Of a stretch of DNA of 64,000 nt, positions 8,391-15,635 are shown piece after piece. This DNA is from CAZEHO01 sp964511945 (GTDB lineage Bacteria; Actinomycetota; Acidimicrobiia; Spongiisociales; UBA11373), in NCBI GenBank assembly GCA_964511945.1, contig CAZEHO010000002.1, positions 186,001 to 250,000 on the forward strand, written 5' to 3'. The notes under the pieces were generated by a model. That model did not search any database. It was not told where the DNA came from and saw only the letters and a program-made list of their open reading frames with translations. The position numbers were made by a program, and so were the translations under genes. Each line of letters starts with the position of its first letter. The first letter of the stretch is position 1.

Positions 8391-9794
8391 ATGGCGACCG
8401 TTGATATCGATCTCGGCAAGTACGCGCTCGGCTGGGCCGACGAAGAGGACTACGTCTTCAAGCCGAAGAAGGGCCTCAACGAAGAGATCATCCGCGAGAT
8501 GTCGGCCATGAAGAACGAGCCGGAGTGGATGCTGGGCTTCCGCCTCAAGGCCTACAAGCGGTTCCTTCGCAAGCCGATCCCGACCTGGGGTGGCGGCGGC
8601 CTGCTGGAGACGATTGATTTCGACGACATCTACTACTACATCAAGCCGACCGAGGGTCAGGCCAAGGACTGGGACATGGTCCCCGACTCCATCAAGGAGA
8701 CCTACGAGAAGCTCGGCATCCCCGAGGCCGAACGCAAGTATCTGGCCGGGGTCACCGCTCAGTACGAGTCCGAGGTCGTCTATCACCGCAACCGTGAGGA
8801 TCTCGAGGCCCAAGGGGTCCTGTTCTGCGACATGGACACCGCGGTGCGGGAATATCCCGAGATCGTCCAGGAGTACTTCGGGACGATCATCCCCCCGAAC
8901 GACAACAAGTTCGCCGCTCTCAACTCCGCCGTTTGGTCGGGCGGATCGTTCATCTACGTGCCGCCGGGAGTCCACCTTGAACAGCCGCTGCAGGCGTACT
9001 TCCGGATCAACGCCGAGAACATGGGGCAGTTCGAACGGACCCTGATCATCGTCGATGAGGGCGCCTACGTTCATTACGTCGAGGGGTGCTCGGCACCGAC
9101 CTACTCCAGCGACTCGCTCCATTCCGCAGTCGTCGAGATCGTCATCAAAGAAGGCGGCCGCTGCCGGTACACGACCATCCAGAACTGGTCGAACAACGTC
9201 TACAACCTCGTGACCAAGCGAGCCGTCGCCTACCGCAACGCCACCATGGAGTGGATCGACGGCAACCTCGGCTCCAAGCTCACCATGAAGTACCCGGCGG
9301 TGTGGCTGATGGAGGAGGGTGCCCACGGTGAGGTGCTCTCAATCGCTTTCGCCGGCGACGGGCAGCATCAGGACGCCGGAGCAAAGATCGTCCACGCCGC
9401 GCCCGACACCACCTCGCTGATCACCTCGAAGTCGATTTCCAAGGATGGTGGACGCGGTGGCTACCGCGGACTGATCCGTGTCGAAGACGGGGCCGAGGAC
9501 GTCAAGTCCTTCGTCCGTTGCGATGCGCTCATCCTCGACGAGGACAGCCGGTCCGACACCTACCCGTACATGGAGATCGAGGAAGCCGACGCCCAGATCG
9601 GTCACGAGGCGACCGTCTCCAAGGTCGGCGACGACCAGCTGTTCTATCTGATGAGCCGCGGGCTGTCGGAGGAGGAAGCCACCGCGATGATCGTGGCCGG
9701 CTTCATCGAGCCGATCGTCAAAGAGCTCCCGATGGAGTACGCGGTCGAGCTGAACCGGCTCATCGAGCTGCAGATGGAGGGATCGGTGGGCTGA
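8391..9794 (+). CDS. sufB: Fe-S cluster assembly scaffold protein SufB
   Basis: A 467-residue SufB/SufD-family protein. It begins MATVDIDLGKYALGWADEEDY at ATG 8391, preceded by GAGGAGTTGAGG, and includes NEPEWMLGFRLKAY, SGGSFIYVPPGV, YVHYVEGCSAP and the C-terminal MSRGLSEEEATAMIV. These are hallmarks of SufB rather than SufD. SufB is the scaffold of the SufBCD complex on which Fe-S clusters are built, using sulfur delivered from SufS through SufU and ATP hydrolysis by SufC. Here it stands alone: its usual partners are encoded 15 kb (sufD-sufC) and 26 kb (sufC-sufS-sufU) downstream. Very sure. Confidence 0.95.
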   Translation: MATVDIDLGKYALGWADEEDYVFKPKKGLNEEIIREMSAMKNEPEWMLGFRLKAYKRFLRKPIPTWGGGGLLETIDFDDIYYYIKPTEGQAKDWDMVPDSIKETYEKLGIPEAERKYLAGVTAQYESEVVYHRNREDLEAQGVLFCDMDTAVREYPEIVQEYFGTIIPPNDNKFAALNSAVWSGGSFIYVPPGVHLEQPLQAYFRINAENMGQFERTLIIVDEGAYVHYVEGCSAPTYSSDSLHSAVVEIVIKEGGRCRYTTIQNWSNNVYNLVTKRAVAYRNATMEWIDGNLGSKLTMKYPAVWLMEEGAHGEVLSIAFAGDGQHQDAGAKIVHAAPDTTSLITSKSISKDGGRGGYRGLIRVEDGAEDVKSFVRCDALILDEDSRSDTYPYMEIEEADAQIGHEATVSKVGDDQLFYLMSRGLSEEEATAMIVAGFIEPIVKELPMEYAVELNRLIELQMEGSVG

Positions 9795-9857
9795 CGCCCA
9801 CCTCCGCAACTCGCGACTCGAGAAGAGGACCGGCTAGTTCTCTGTGACGGAGCACTG

Positions 9858-10127
9858 TTACTTCGCTTGCTCCAGCACCACCCACCGCTCGACTTCGAAC
9901 ACCTCGATGTCCTCGCGTTCGCCGGTGAGGGCCGCTTCGCCTTTCTCGCTCAGCCAGACAGGCCAGTAGGCCGCTTCGAGGGACGCGGGCACGTGGGACA
10001 GCGCCACCATCGCACCGTCGCCGGGCCACTCGATCCGGAACTCGACCTGCTCGTGTGAACCGTCGCCGGGCAGGGTGGCCACCCACCCTTCGGCAGCCTC
10101 GAGCGCTGCCGTCTCGGCGCCGGCCAC
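9858..10127 (-). CDS. hypothetical acidic protein, possibly 5'-damaged
   Basis: Eighty-nine codons from GTG 10127 encode an acidic soluble protein (EDIEVFEVERWVVLEQ at the end) that I do not recognise. The same frame stays open upstream to 10184 and reads like coding sequence (LVDGEWRLERDFEWCCRGG) but has no ATG, GTG or TTG before the in-frame TAA at 10185-10187. An ATG at 10177 lies one base out of frame, so a single-base change could have displaced the original start. The upstream gene is itself broken at 10275, so this may be a fragment of a decaying region. Confidence 0.4.
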   Translation of the reverse strand: MAGAETAALEAAEGWVATLPGDGSHEQVEFRIEWPGDGAMVALSHVPASLEAAYWPVWLSEKGEAALTGEREDIEVFEVERWVVLEQAK

Positions 10128-10187
10128 ACCACCGCGGCAACACCACTCGAAGTCGCGCTCCAGGCGCCACTCCCCATCGACCAGTTA

Positions 10188-10913
10188 GTACTGGGCCGAA
10201 CCGAGCGCGGCCGACGAGTGGAGGAACCGAGTCCCCGGGTCTTCCCTCATCGGGAGAGCAAGGACGTGAGCGGCTCAGTCCTCGCTGGCCCGCATCTCAC
10301 CGAGACCCTCCCATCGGTAGAGATACGAGCCCCGGCAGTCGAGGCCGGTCGACATGGTGAGCACGTCCTCGATCGTCATGGACGCCTTGCGGTCGTCGAT
10401 CTCGGCCTGGGCGTGGCCGGCCAGTACCTCGATCACCGGCACGTCGACGCCTGCGAGCAGGCCTTCGCCGATGGCGATGCCGATCAGCGTCGACACCACG
10501 CTCTTGGTCACGGAATACACCTGATGGAGGGTCTCCCGATCGTGGGGGTAGAACGCGGCATCGAGGACGACGGTTCCGTTGCGCACGATGCTCACGGCAT
10601 CGATGTCGGGGTACCGGGAGGCGATATGGTCGACGAGATCTGCAAGCAGGCCCGAATCGATCCCCCGGCTCTCAGGCGTGCCCACCCCGTGCCAGGTCGG
10701 AGGCGGTGCTGCAGTGGTTGTGGTCGTGGCCGCCGTGGTGGTCGTCGTTGAGGGCTCCACCGTGGTCGGTGTCGAAGGTTCTTCCGGCATTGTCGAGGTG
10801 ACCGGAGCCGCCGATTTGGCTGCGTTAGTGCCGCCGGCGTCACCGCCGCTGCAGGACGGCACCGCGAGCACCATCATGAGCCCCGCAGTGAGGATCCTTG
10901 ACGGGCGCACCAT
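10188..10913 (-). pseudogene. secreted serine hydrolase (beta-lactamase family), interrupted by a nonsense codon
   Basis: The open part (10275-10913, 212 codons) has a lipoprotein signal (LAVPSCSGG), a Thr-rich linker at about 43-70, and the N-terminal half of a class C beta-lactamase-fold hydrolase. The SxxK motif is SVTK, and the helix LTMSTGLDCRGSYLYRWEGLGEM is typical of this group. The frame stops at TGA (10275-10277) where relatives usually have Trp. It stays recognisable beyond the stop: the next codons read AAHVLALPM and EDPGTRF, matching the family pattern before the YxN region, until TAA at 10185-10187. The YxN and HxG motifs are absent, so the product should be inactive. TGA is used as a stop by many genes here, so recoding is unlikely. 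Confidence 0.65.
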
Positions 10914-11145
10914 CGCCTCCTGGTTCCCCGGTCGCGCTATCAGTCCTCAAAGCTCAGACCGCTCATGACTGGTGCCCGACGACCGACAGCTTTCTTTCTG
11001 AGCCCCTTCTCAAGCGCGGGCTGGCGCAAACCGACGTCCGTGTCAGCATTGGTTGTGACAGGGCCCCCTCTGGTCGGATTTCGCGACTCGGGGTACGCTT
11101 GAGGTTCCGCCTCAACCGGGCCGGAGACCGGACGAAGGCAAGCAG
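10914..11145. other. intergenic region upstream of the M23 peptidase
   Basis: No gene is visible. Next to the peptidase start there is a stem-loop TTGAGG-TTCCG-CCTCAA (11099-11115), then CCGG-AGA-CCGG (11121-11131), then a ribosome-binding site GAAGG before ATG 11146. This could be a structured leader, but I could not match it to a known riboswitch. Confidence 0.35.
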
Positions 11146-12282
11146 ATGCGACGTGCCAGTATCGCCAGCGGGCTAGCAGCCCTCTTCATTGCCGGAGCAG
11201 GCCTGTTTGCCGCGCCCCGGGCAGAAGCGGTCTACGCCTACGGCGAGATGGTCGATTACGACATGGTGTTCCCGGTCGCCGGACCGAACAGCTACGTAGA
11301 GAGCTTCTACGCCCCCCGCTACAACGGCATCCACCATGCCACCGACATCATGGCCGACAAGATGGTCCCGGTGGTCGCCGTCGCCGGCGGCACGGTCTAC
11401 TACGTCAACGGCACCAGCAACCCCAACTGGACCGGCGGCCGCTGCTGCACCCTGCGGATTCGCCACGACGACGGATGGACCAGCGTCTACATCCACCTCA
11501 ACAACGACAACCCGGGCACCGACGATGGTCAGGGATGGGGGATCGCGGCCGGCATCGAGATCGGGACCCGGGTCGAGGCCGGCCAGGTCATCGGATACGT
11601 CGGCGACAGCGGCAACGCCGAGAACACCCCACCGCACCTGCACTTCGAACTCCACGACCCCGACGGGGTTCACGTCAACCCCTATCAGGCCCTGCGCGCC
11701 GCCGAGGGGAAGCCGACCCCGGTGATCCAACCGCCGCCCGAACCGGCCCAGTGCGAAGCTCCCGACAGTGTCGACCTCGACGCGCTGCTCGGGGGTTCCT
11801 CCCTTCTGAAGACTGGATCACGAGGCGCCGCGGTTCGCCAGTTGCAGGAGTTCCTCAGCCAGGCCGGATACGATCCGGGTCCTGTTGACGGGGTTTTCGG
11901 CCCCAAGACCGGCACCGGGCTCTCCGGCTTCCAGACTGCGAACGGGCTGCGGCCGGACGGGGTCGTGGGGCCGGTGACCCGGGCTGCGATCCGCGATGTG
12001 GCCACCGCACTGCCGGCGGCGCCGGCGCTCGATCTGGGCAACCGGATCATACGGCCGGGGTACTCGGGGAGTGACGTCCGCGCCGTGCAGGAGCTCCTCA
12101 AGCTCGCCGGGCACGACCCGGGACCGGCGGATGGGGTCTACGGACCGCTGACCCAGGCTTCCGTGGCCGCCTTCCAGCGGGCCTTCGGCGGCTTGACCGT
12201 CGACGGCAAGGTCGGCCCCAACACCCGCCAGGCCCTGGCCGACGCACTCGGGTTGGGCGACGTCGACGCCGACTGCGGCTAG
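11146..12282 (+). CDS. secreted M23 (LytM-type) peptidase with two peptidoglycan-binding domains
   Basis: A 378-residue exported cell-wall hydrolase. Residues 1-28 form a signal peptide ending ARAEA-like. The M23 metallopeptidase domain spans about 40-190, with the first zinc ligands in HHATD (63-67) and the HxH in PPHLHFELHD. A Pro-rich linker follows, then two PG_binding_1 repeats at about 220-285 and 300-365, each of the form G-x2-V-x2-LQ-x2-L-x2-AG(Y/H)DPGPxDG. M23 enzymes cut peptide cross-bridges in peptidoglycan; the repeats hold the enzyme to the wall. Both zinc motifs are intact, so activity is expected. It is monocistronic, with a stem-loop just downstream. Confidence 0.9.
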   Translation: MRRASIASGLAALFIAGAGLFAAPRAEAVYAYGEMVDYDMVFPVAGPNSYVESFYAPRYNGIHHATDIMADKMVPVVAVAGGTVYYVNGTSNPNWTGGRCCTLRIRHDDGWTSVYIHLNNDNPGTDDGQGWGIAAGIEIGTRVEAGQVIGYVGDSGNAENTPPHLHFELHDPDGVHVNPYQALRAAEGKPTPVIQPPPEPAQCEAPDSVDLDALLGGSSLLKTGSRGAAVRQLQEFLSQAGYDPGPVDGVFGPKTGTGLSGFQTANGLRPDGVVGPVTRAAIRDVATALPAAPALDLGNRIIRPGYSGSDVRAVQELLKLAGHDPGPADGVYGPLTQASVAAFQRAFGGLTVDGKVGPNTRQALADALGLGDVDADCG

Positions 12283-12296
12283 TCGCCCGCATCTCC

Positions 12297-12325
12297 GGCG
12301 GAAACGACAACGCTGTCGTTTCGCC
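12297..12325. terminator. stem-loop after the M23 peptidase gene
   Basis: GAAACGACA (12301-12309) pairs perfectly with TGTCGTTTC (12314-12322) around the loop ACGC, and GGC/GCC extends the stem past a one-base bulge. There is no T-tract, but the position 15 bases after the stop codon fits a terminator. Confidence 0.5.
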
Positions 12326-12369
12326 CTGGTCGGTGCCAAGCTGGTGGTATCGCTGCAAAGCGAGGGACC

Positions 12370-12543
12370 ATGGCGGATCGGAATCAGATCCAAGAAGGCC
12401 ACTCGGTCCTGCGACTTCCCCCCAAGCGGAACCTCGATCGTGTACGTATCCCCGAGCACCGCGAACCGCGTCGCGCCGCTGGTGACGACGAGCGTTTCGT
12501 GACCGATTGGTGGGAACCGGAACCGAGCAAGATCGTCAAGTAG
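12370..12543 (+). CDS. small hypothetical protein (57 aa)
   Basis: A short frame from ATG 12370, preceded by GAGGGA, encodes 57 residues that begin MADRNQIQEGHSVLRLPPK and end TDWWEPEPSKIVK. It is highly charged, with no signal peptide or membrane segment. Codon use is strongly G/C at third positions, as in neighbouring genes, and the frame fills an otherwise empty interval between two secreted-protein genes. I do not recognise a family. Confidence 0.45.
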   Translation: MADRNQIQEGHSVLRLPPKRNLDRVRIPEHREPRRAAGDDERFVTDWWEPEPSKIVK

Positions 12544-12691
12544 CCCGCCGCCGACCGGTGAGTGGCACCTGCTCCGCGCCGGTGCACCGGGAGGGCATCG
12601 TGATGTGTCCGGGTCCATTGGGACCGGTGGCCCTACCTGAGGCGAGCTAGCGACGGTAGGTACAGGGAAACGGATCCCGAGAGGCTCTGAA

Positions 12692-13417
12692 ATGCGTCGA
12701 ATCGGCTTCTTGCTCGTCGTGATTGCACTGCTGGCCGCAGCATGCGGTGACGATGACGACTCTGCTACCACGGCTGCTCCGGCCACCACTGCTGCTCCAA
12801 CGAGCACCGCCGCTCCGGCCACCACCGCGGGACCGGCCACCACTGCTGCTCCCGCCACCACCGCGGCACCCACGACGACCGCGGACCCGACCACAACAGC
12901 GGCGCCGACGACCACTGCGGCGCCGGCGGCACCGTTCGAGCTCACGAGCACCGCCTTCGAGGATGGTGGCGACATCCCGATCGTCTACTCGTGCGACGGG
13001 GACAACATCTCACCGCCGCTGGACTGGGGCGCAAATCCCGAAGGGACTGCAACGCTCGCCCTCTTGATGGACGATCCGGATTCGGGCGGCGACCCGTGGG
13101 ACCACTGGGTGATCTTCAACATCCCGGCCGACGTCACCTCGCTGCCGGAGAACGTCCCGCCTGAACCGACGCTTGCCGACGGCTCGGTGCAGGGGGTGAA
13201 CGATTTCTTCAACCTCGACGTCCCCGGTTTCAATCTCACCGGGTGGGACGGGCCGTGCCCGGGTCTCCAGCCGCACCTGTACATCTTCACGCTGTACGCC
13301 CTGGATACGGCGTTGGGCCTGTTCCCGGAATCGACACTGGCAGATGTCCAGGCCGCAATCGAAGGGCACATCATCGACCAAACAGTGCTGACGGGGTACT
13401 ACCCGGCCAATAGCTGA
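12692..13417 (+). CDS. PEBP-family (YbhB/YbcL, Raf kinase inhibitor-like) lipoprotein
   Basis: A 241-residue lipoprotein. The signal peptide ends in the lipobox LAAACG (about 15-19), followed by an Asp cluster and a long linker at about 25-75 made of repeats of TTAAPA. The phosphatidylethanolamine-binding-protein fold follows: FELTSTAFEDGGDIP, CDGDNISPPLDWG, LLMDDPDSGGDPWDHWVIFNIP and the C-terminal YALDT. The DPD and HW residues of the anion-binding pocket are present. Bacterial PEBPs of the YbhB type have no settled function; this one is exported and tethered to the membrane by lipid. Sure about the fold, not the role. Confidence 0.8.
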   Translation: MRRIGFLLVVIALLAAACGDDDDSATTAAPATTAAPTSTAAPATTAGPATTAAPATTAAPTTTADPTTTAAPTTTAAPAAPFELTSTAFEDGGDIPIVYSCDGDNISPPLDWGANPEGTATLALLMDDPDSGGDPWDHWVIFNIPADVTSLPENVPPEPTLADGSVQGVNDFFNLDVPGFNLTGWDGPCPGLQPHLYIFTLYALDTALGLFPESTLADVQAAIEGHIIDQTVLTGYYPANS

Positions 13418-13470
13418 GGAGCAACGCAGCACCTCACCGCCGCTACCTTGCGATCCGCAGGGAGGTGCGG

Positions 13471-13698
13471 GTGAGGCTGTTCGCCGCCGTCGGCCCGGGC
13501 GACATCGTGTTGATCGTGCTCGGTGCCGTCATGATCGTGATGGGCGTCCGCGGGCCTCCCGGGATCAAACGGGCGCTGCGGCACCACAAGGTCGTCGGTA
13601 CCTGGCGCCACGGTGCACTGGTGTTCGGCGCTCTGCTCTACGCGATCACCGTGCCCACCATGGGCGTACTGATCCTCTACCTGGGAATCAGCCCCTGA
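13471..13698 (+). CDS. small hypothetical membrane protein
   Basis: Seventy-five residues with two predicted transmembrane segments (DIVLIVLGAVMIVMGV near the N-terminus, LVFGALLYAITVPTMGVLILYLGI at the C-terminus) separated by a basic loop RALRHHKVVGTWRHG. GTG 13471 follows GGAGG at a good distance; an in-frame GTG at 13465 overlaps that site. No family was recognised. It converges on the next gene. Confidence 0.6.
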   Translation: MRLFAAVGPGDIVLIVLGAVMIVMGVRGPPGIKRALRHHKVVGTWRHGALVFGALLYAITVPTMGVLILYLGISP

Positions 13699-13706
13699 CC
13701 TGTGGG

Positions 13707-14132
13707 CTACTCGGCCCGACCGCGAACCGAGCCGGTGATCTTGGCGCCGGTCAGGTCGTACACCGCGCAGATGATCTCTCGATCTCCGGCCTCATCCCAC
13801 GATTCCCGGGACGGCCACAGCGCTGCGATGTCGAAACGAGACGCTTCGTAGGGAACACCGACGAAGTTCTCGAATCCGCTCAGGCAGGACGTATAGGCGG
13901 CCTGCTCGTGTTCGGCGCTCCCCGGGAAGCTGCCCCCGCCCTGGTAGCGAGTGATCAGGTACACCTCGTTGTCGTGCGGCTCTGCGCAATCGACCGTGTC
14001 GACCTCAGAGACCTGTGCGAACGACGCGGGATCGTCGAAGCAGCTCCCTTCTTCGAGAGAGAACACTGACTCGCCGCCGCAGGCGGCGACTGCCAGCGCG
14101 ATGAGCATGATCATTGGTGTGATGCGCCGCAT
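13707..14132 (-). CDS. septum formation-family lipoprotein
   Basis: A 141-residue lipoprotein starting at ATG 14132 behind GGAGGAA, with lipobox AVAACGG. The mature part has the pattern SCF-DDP-x-VDCAEPHDNEVYLI and later CLSGFENFVG and EIICAVYD. The VxCxxPHxxEV core is typical of the actinobacterial septum-formation (PF13845-like) domain and of many short lipoproteins in this phylum. Four cysteines beyond the lipidated one suggest two disulfides. The role in cell division attributed to the family is weakly supported, so this is best seen as an extracytoplasmic domain of unknown role. Confidence 0.65.
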   Translation of the reverse strand: MRRITPMIMLIALAVAACGGESVFSLEEGSCFDDPASFAQVSEVDTVDCAEPHDNEVYLITRYQGGGSFPGSAEHEQAAYTSCLSGFENFVGVPYEASRFDIAALWPSRESWDEAGDREIICAVYDLTGAKITGSVRGRAE

Positions 14133-14230
14133 GGAGTTCCTCCGGTGGCCTCTTCGCACGGTACCCCAGAGCGGCGGCGACGCGGTGGACCCGGGTCCAA
14201 GTGGGATTCGGCAGGCCCCTTCGCCGTCGA

Positions 14231-15523
14231 TTAGTCCTGGGCTTCGCAGAGCATGGCGCCGGACTGCATGCTGAGCACGATCTTCGCGGCGTCGGCGGCC
14301 TCGGTGGTCGTCGTGGCTTCGGTGCTCGACGTCGTCGTGTCATCCTCACCGGCATTGTCGGCCGGCTGCGGCGCCGGACCCAACTCACCGGTGATGACTC
14401 CTTCCAGGATCGAGAAACTGAACTCCTCGACCTCAACGCGGTCGCCGTAGACCTCTGCAACGTCTTCGGCGGTGTCGCCGACGGCAAGGCCGCTCGGAGT
14501 CTCGAACTCTGGGAGCAGCGGGTTCTCGGGATCGCTCGGCAGTTGCGATCGCCACTGCGCGAAGTGCTGGACGCCTTCGTTGGCGAAGGTGTCGTCACCG
14601 CCCTTGTCGGTCGCTGCATCGGTGAATGCCACGAACAACTCGGCATCTCCGAACACCAGAATGCGGTGGTTGACGCACTGGCCACCGGCATCGGTGAACC
14701 CGGAATCGTTGGTGGGTGGCCCGAGGATTGCGGTCAGCGTCTCGATGACGTCATCCATCGGATCACCGAAGTCGACGAAATCGAGCCCGGTGCTCTGCAG
14801 GACGAGGGCGGACGGCGGCGGCGGGATCTTGATGGTGTAGGTGAACAGCCCCTCGGCTCCCGCTTGCGTCGTGATGATGTAGTTACCGGTCTCCGCAGCC
14901 TCGACGACCACTCGCGTCGTGGAAGCCGGTGCCGCGACTACCGCTCCGGAGGGGGCGGTGACACCGATCGTTAGGGGGACTTCGGCCGCAACGGTCATGG
15001 TCTGGCCGGCCGCGACCCGGATGGTCACCTGGTCGTCGACGTTCGGATCGAGGTAGGCACGGACCGTGGTGGTCATGGATTCGCCGACGATGCTGGCGGT
15101 GCGGACGTCGTCGCAGGCCGCCCCCAGCGCCAAGAGCACTGCGCCGGACACGCCTCCCGGATCTGCGCGGAATCCCAGGGACTCCTGAGCCTGTGCAACG
15201 AACGCTCCGGTGATGGCGCCGTAGACACCGTCGACGGACAGATCCTCATCGCGCCCGTCGACGACGGCCCGCTCGAAGCCGTTGCAGAGCAGCAAGAACT
15301 GCAGCGATCGCACCAGTGGCCCGGCATCACCCCGCCCGACGAGGATCTCCCCCTGCGGGATGAGCGTCGTCGTCGTGGTCGCGATGGTGCTGGTCGTCGT
15401 GGTCGACCCAGTTGTCGTCGTGGTGGTGTCCGCCTCGTCGTCGCCGCCGCATGCTGCGACGAACACAACGAGGGCGATCACCACGTGTCGCAGCCGTCGG
15501 GCGTTGCGCACGGTCACCCCCAC
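14231..15523 (-). CDS. lipoprotein with a peptidoglycan-binding-like domain
   Basis: A 430-residue protein with a basic N-terminus, hydrophobic core and lipobox FVAACGG, then a Thr-rich linker (about 32-55). A PG_binding_1-like unit at about 60-135 shows the pattern G-x2-GPLVRSLQFLLLxxGF, DGVYGAITGAFVAQAQ and GVSGAVLLALG. The central part, about 140-240, is beta-rich and predicted extracellular; residues 245-375 form a second domain with LDFVDFGDPMDDVIETLTAILGPP. A second Thr/Glu-rich tract (about 390-410) precedes the C-terminal Cys. No enzymatic motif is visible. It probably binds the cell wall. Confidence 0.6.
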   Translation of the reverse strand: MGVTVRNARRLRHVVIALVVFVAACGGDDEADTTTTTTGSTTTTSTIATTTTTLIPQGEILVGRGDAGPLVRSLQFLLLCNGFERAVVDGRDEDLSVDGVYGAITGAFVAQAQESLGFRADPGGVSGAVLLALGAACDDVRTASIVGESMTTTVRAYLDPNVDDQVTIRVAAGQTMTVAAEVPLTIGVTAPSGAVVAAPASTTRVVVEAAETGNYIITTQAGAEGLFTYTIKIPPPPSALVLQSTGLDFVDFGDPMDDVIETLTAILGPPTNDSGFTDAGGQCVNHRILVFGDAELFVAFTDAATDKGGDDTFANEGVQHFAQWRSQLPSDPENPLLPEFETPSGLAVGDTAEDVAEVYGDRVEVEEFSFSILEGVITGELGPAPQPADNAGEDDTTTSSTEATTTTEAADAAKIVLSMQSGAMLCEAQD

Positions 15524-15589
15524 ACAGCGTGTTCGACCGTCAACCTAGTGAATCGGCCGGGATCGCGCTTCCTTTTGCGGTGCAACGCA

Positions 15590-15619
15590 AGTAGGGCCGG
15601 GCATCAGCCCGGCCCTACT
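15590..15619. terminator. strong stem-loop downstream of ppdK
   Basis: AGTAGGGCCGGG (15590-15601) and CCCGGCCCTACT (15608-15619) form a perfect 12-bp stem with a 6-base loop, 17 bases past the ppdK stop. It separates ppdK from the next minus-strand gene. Confidence 0.7.
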
Positions 15620-15635
15620 GCTTGATTCCGGTCCG

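Noticed and set aside
8124..9326. Extension of the Rossmann-fold protein to 558 residues through sufB antisense
   Set aside because: Only the last 153 residues look like a protein; the extension is antisense to sufB.
10275..10277. TGA read as tryptophan (recoding) in the serine hydrolase
   Set aside because: Many intact genes in the window end in TGA, often within overlaps, so TGA is a normal stop here.
10914..11145. cyclic-di-AMP (ydaO) riboswitch before the M23 peptidase
   Set aside because: Such switches often precede cell-wall hydrolases in actinobacteria, but I could not find the conserved core; only two small hairpins are visible.
12692..12930. DNA tandem repeat in the PEBP lipoprotein gene as a separate element
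   Set aside because: The repeated ACCACTGCTGCTCC-like units simply encode the TTAAPA linker in frame.
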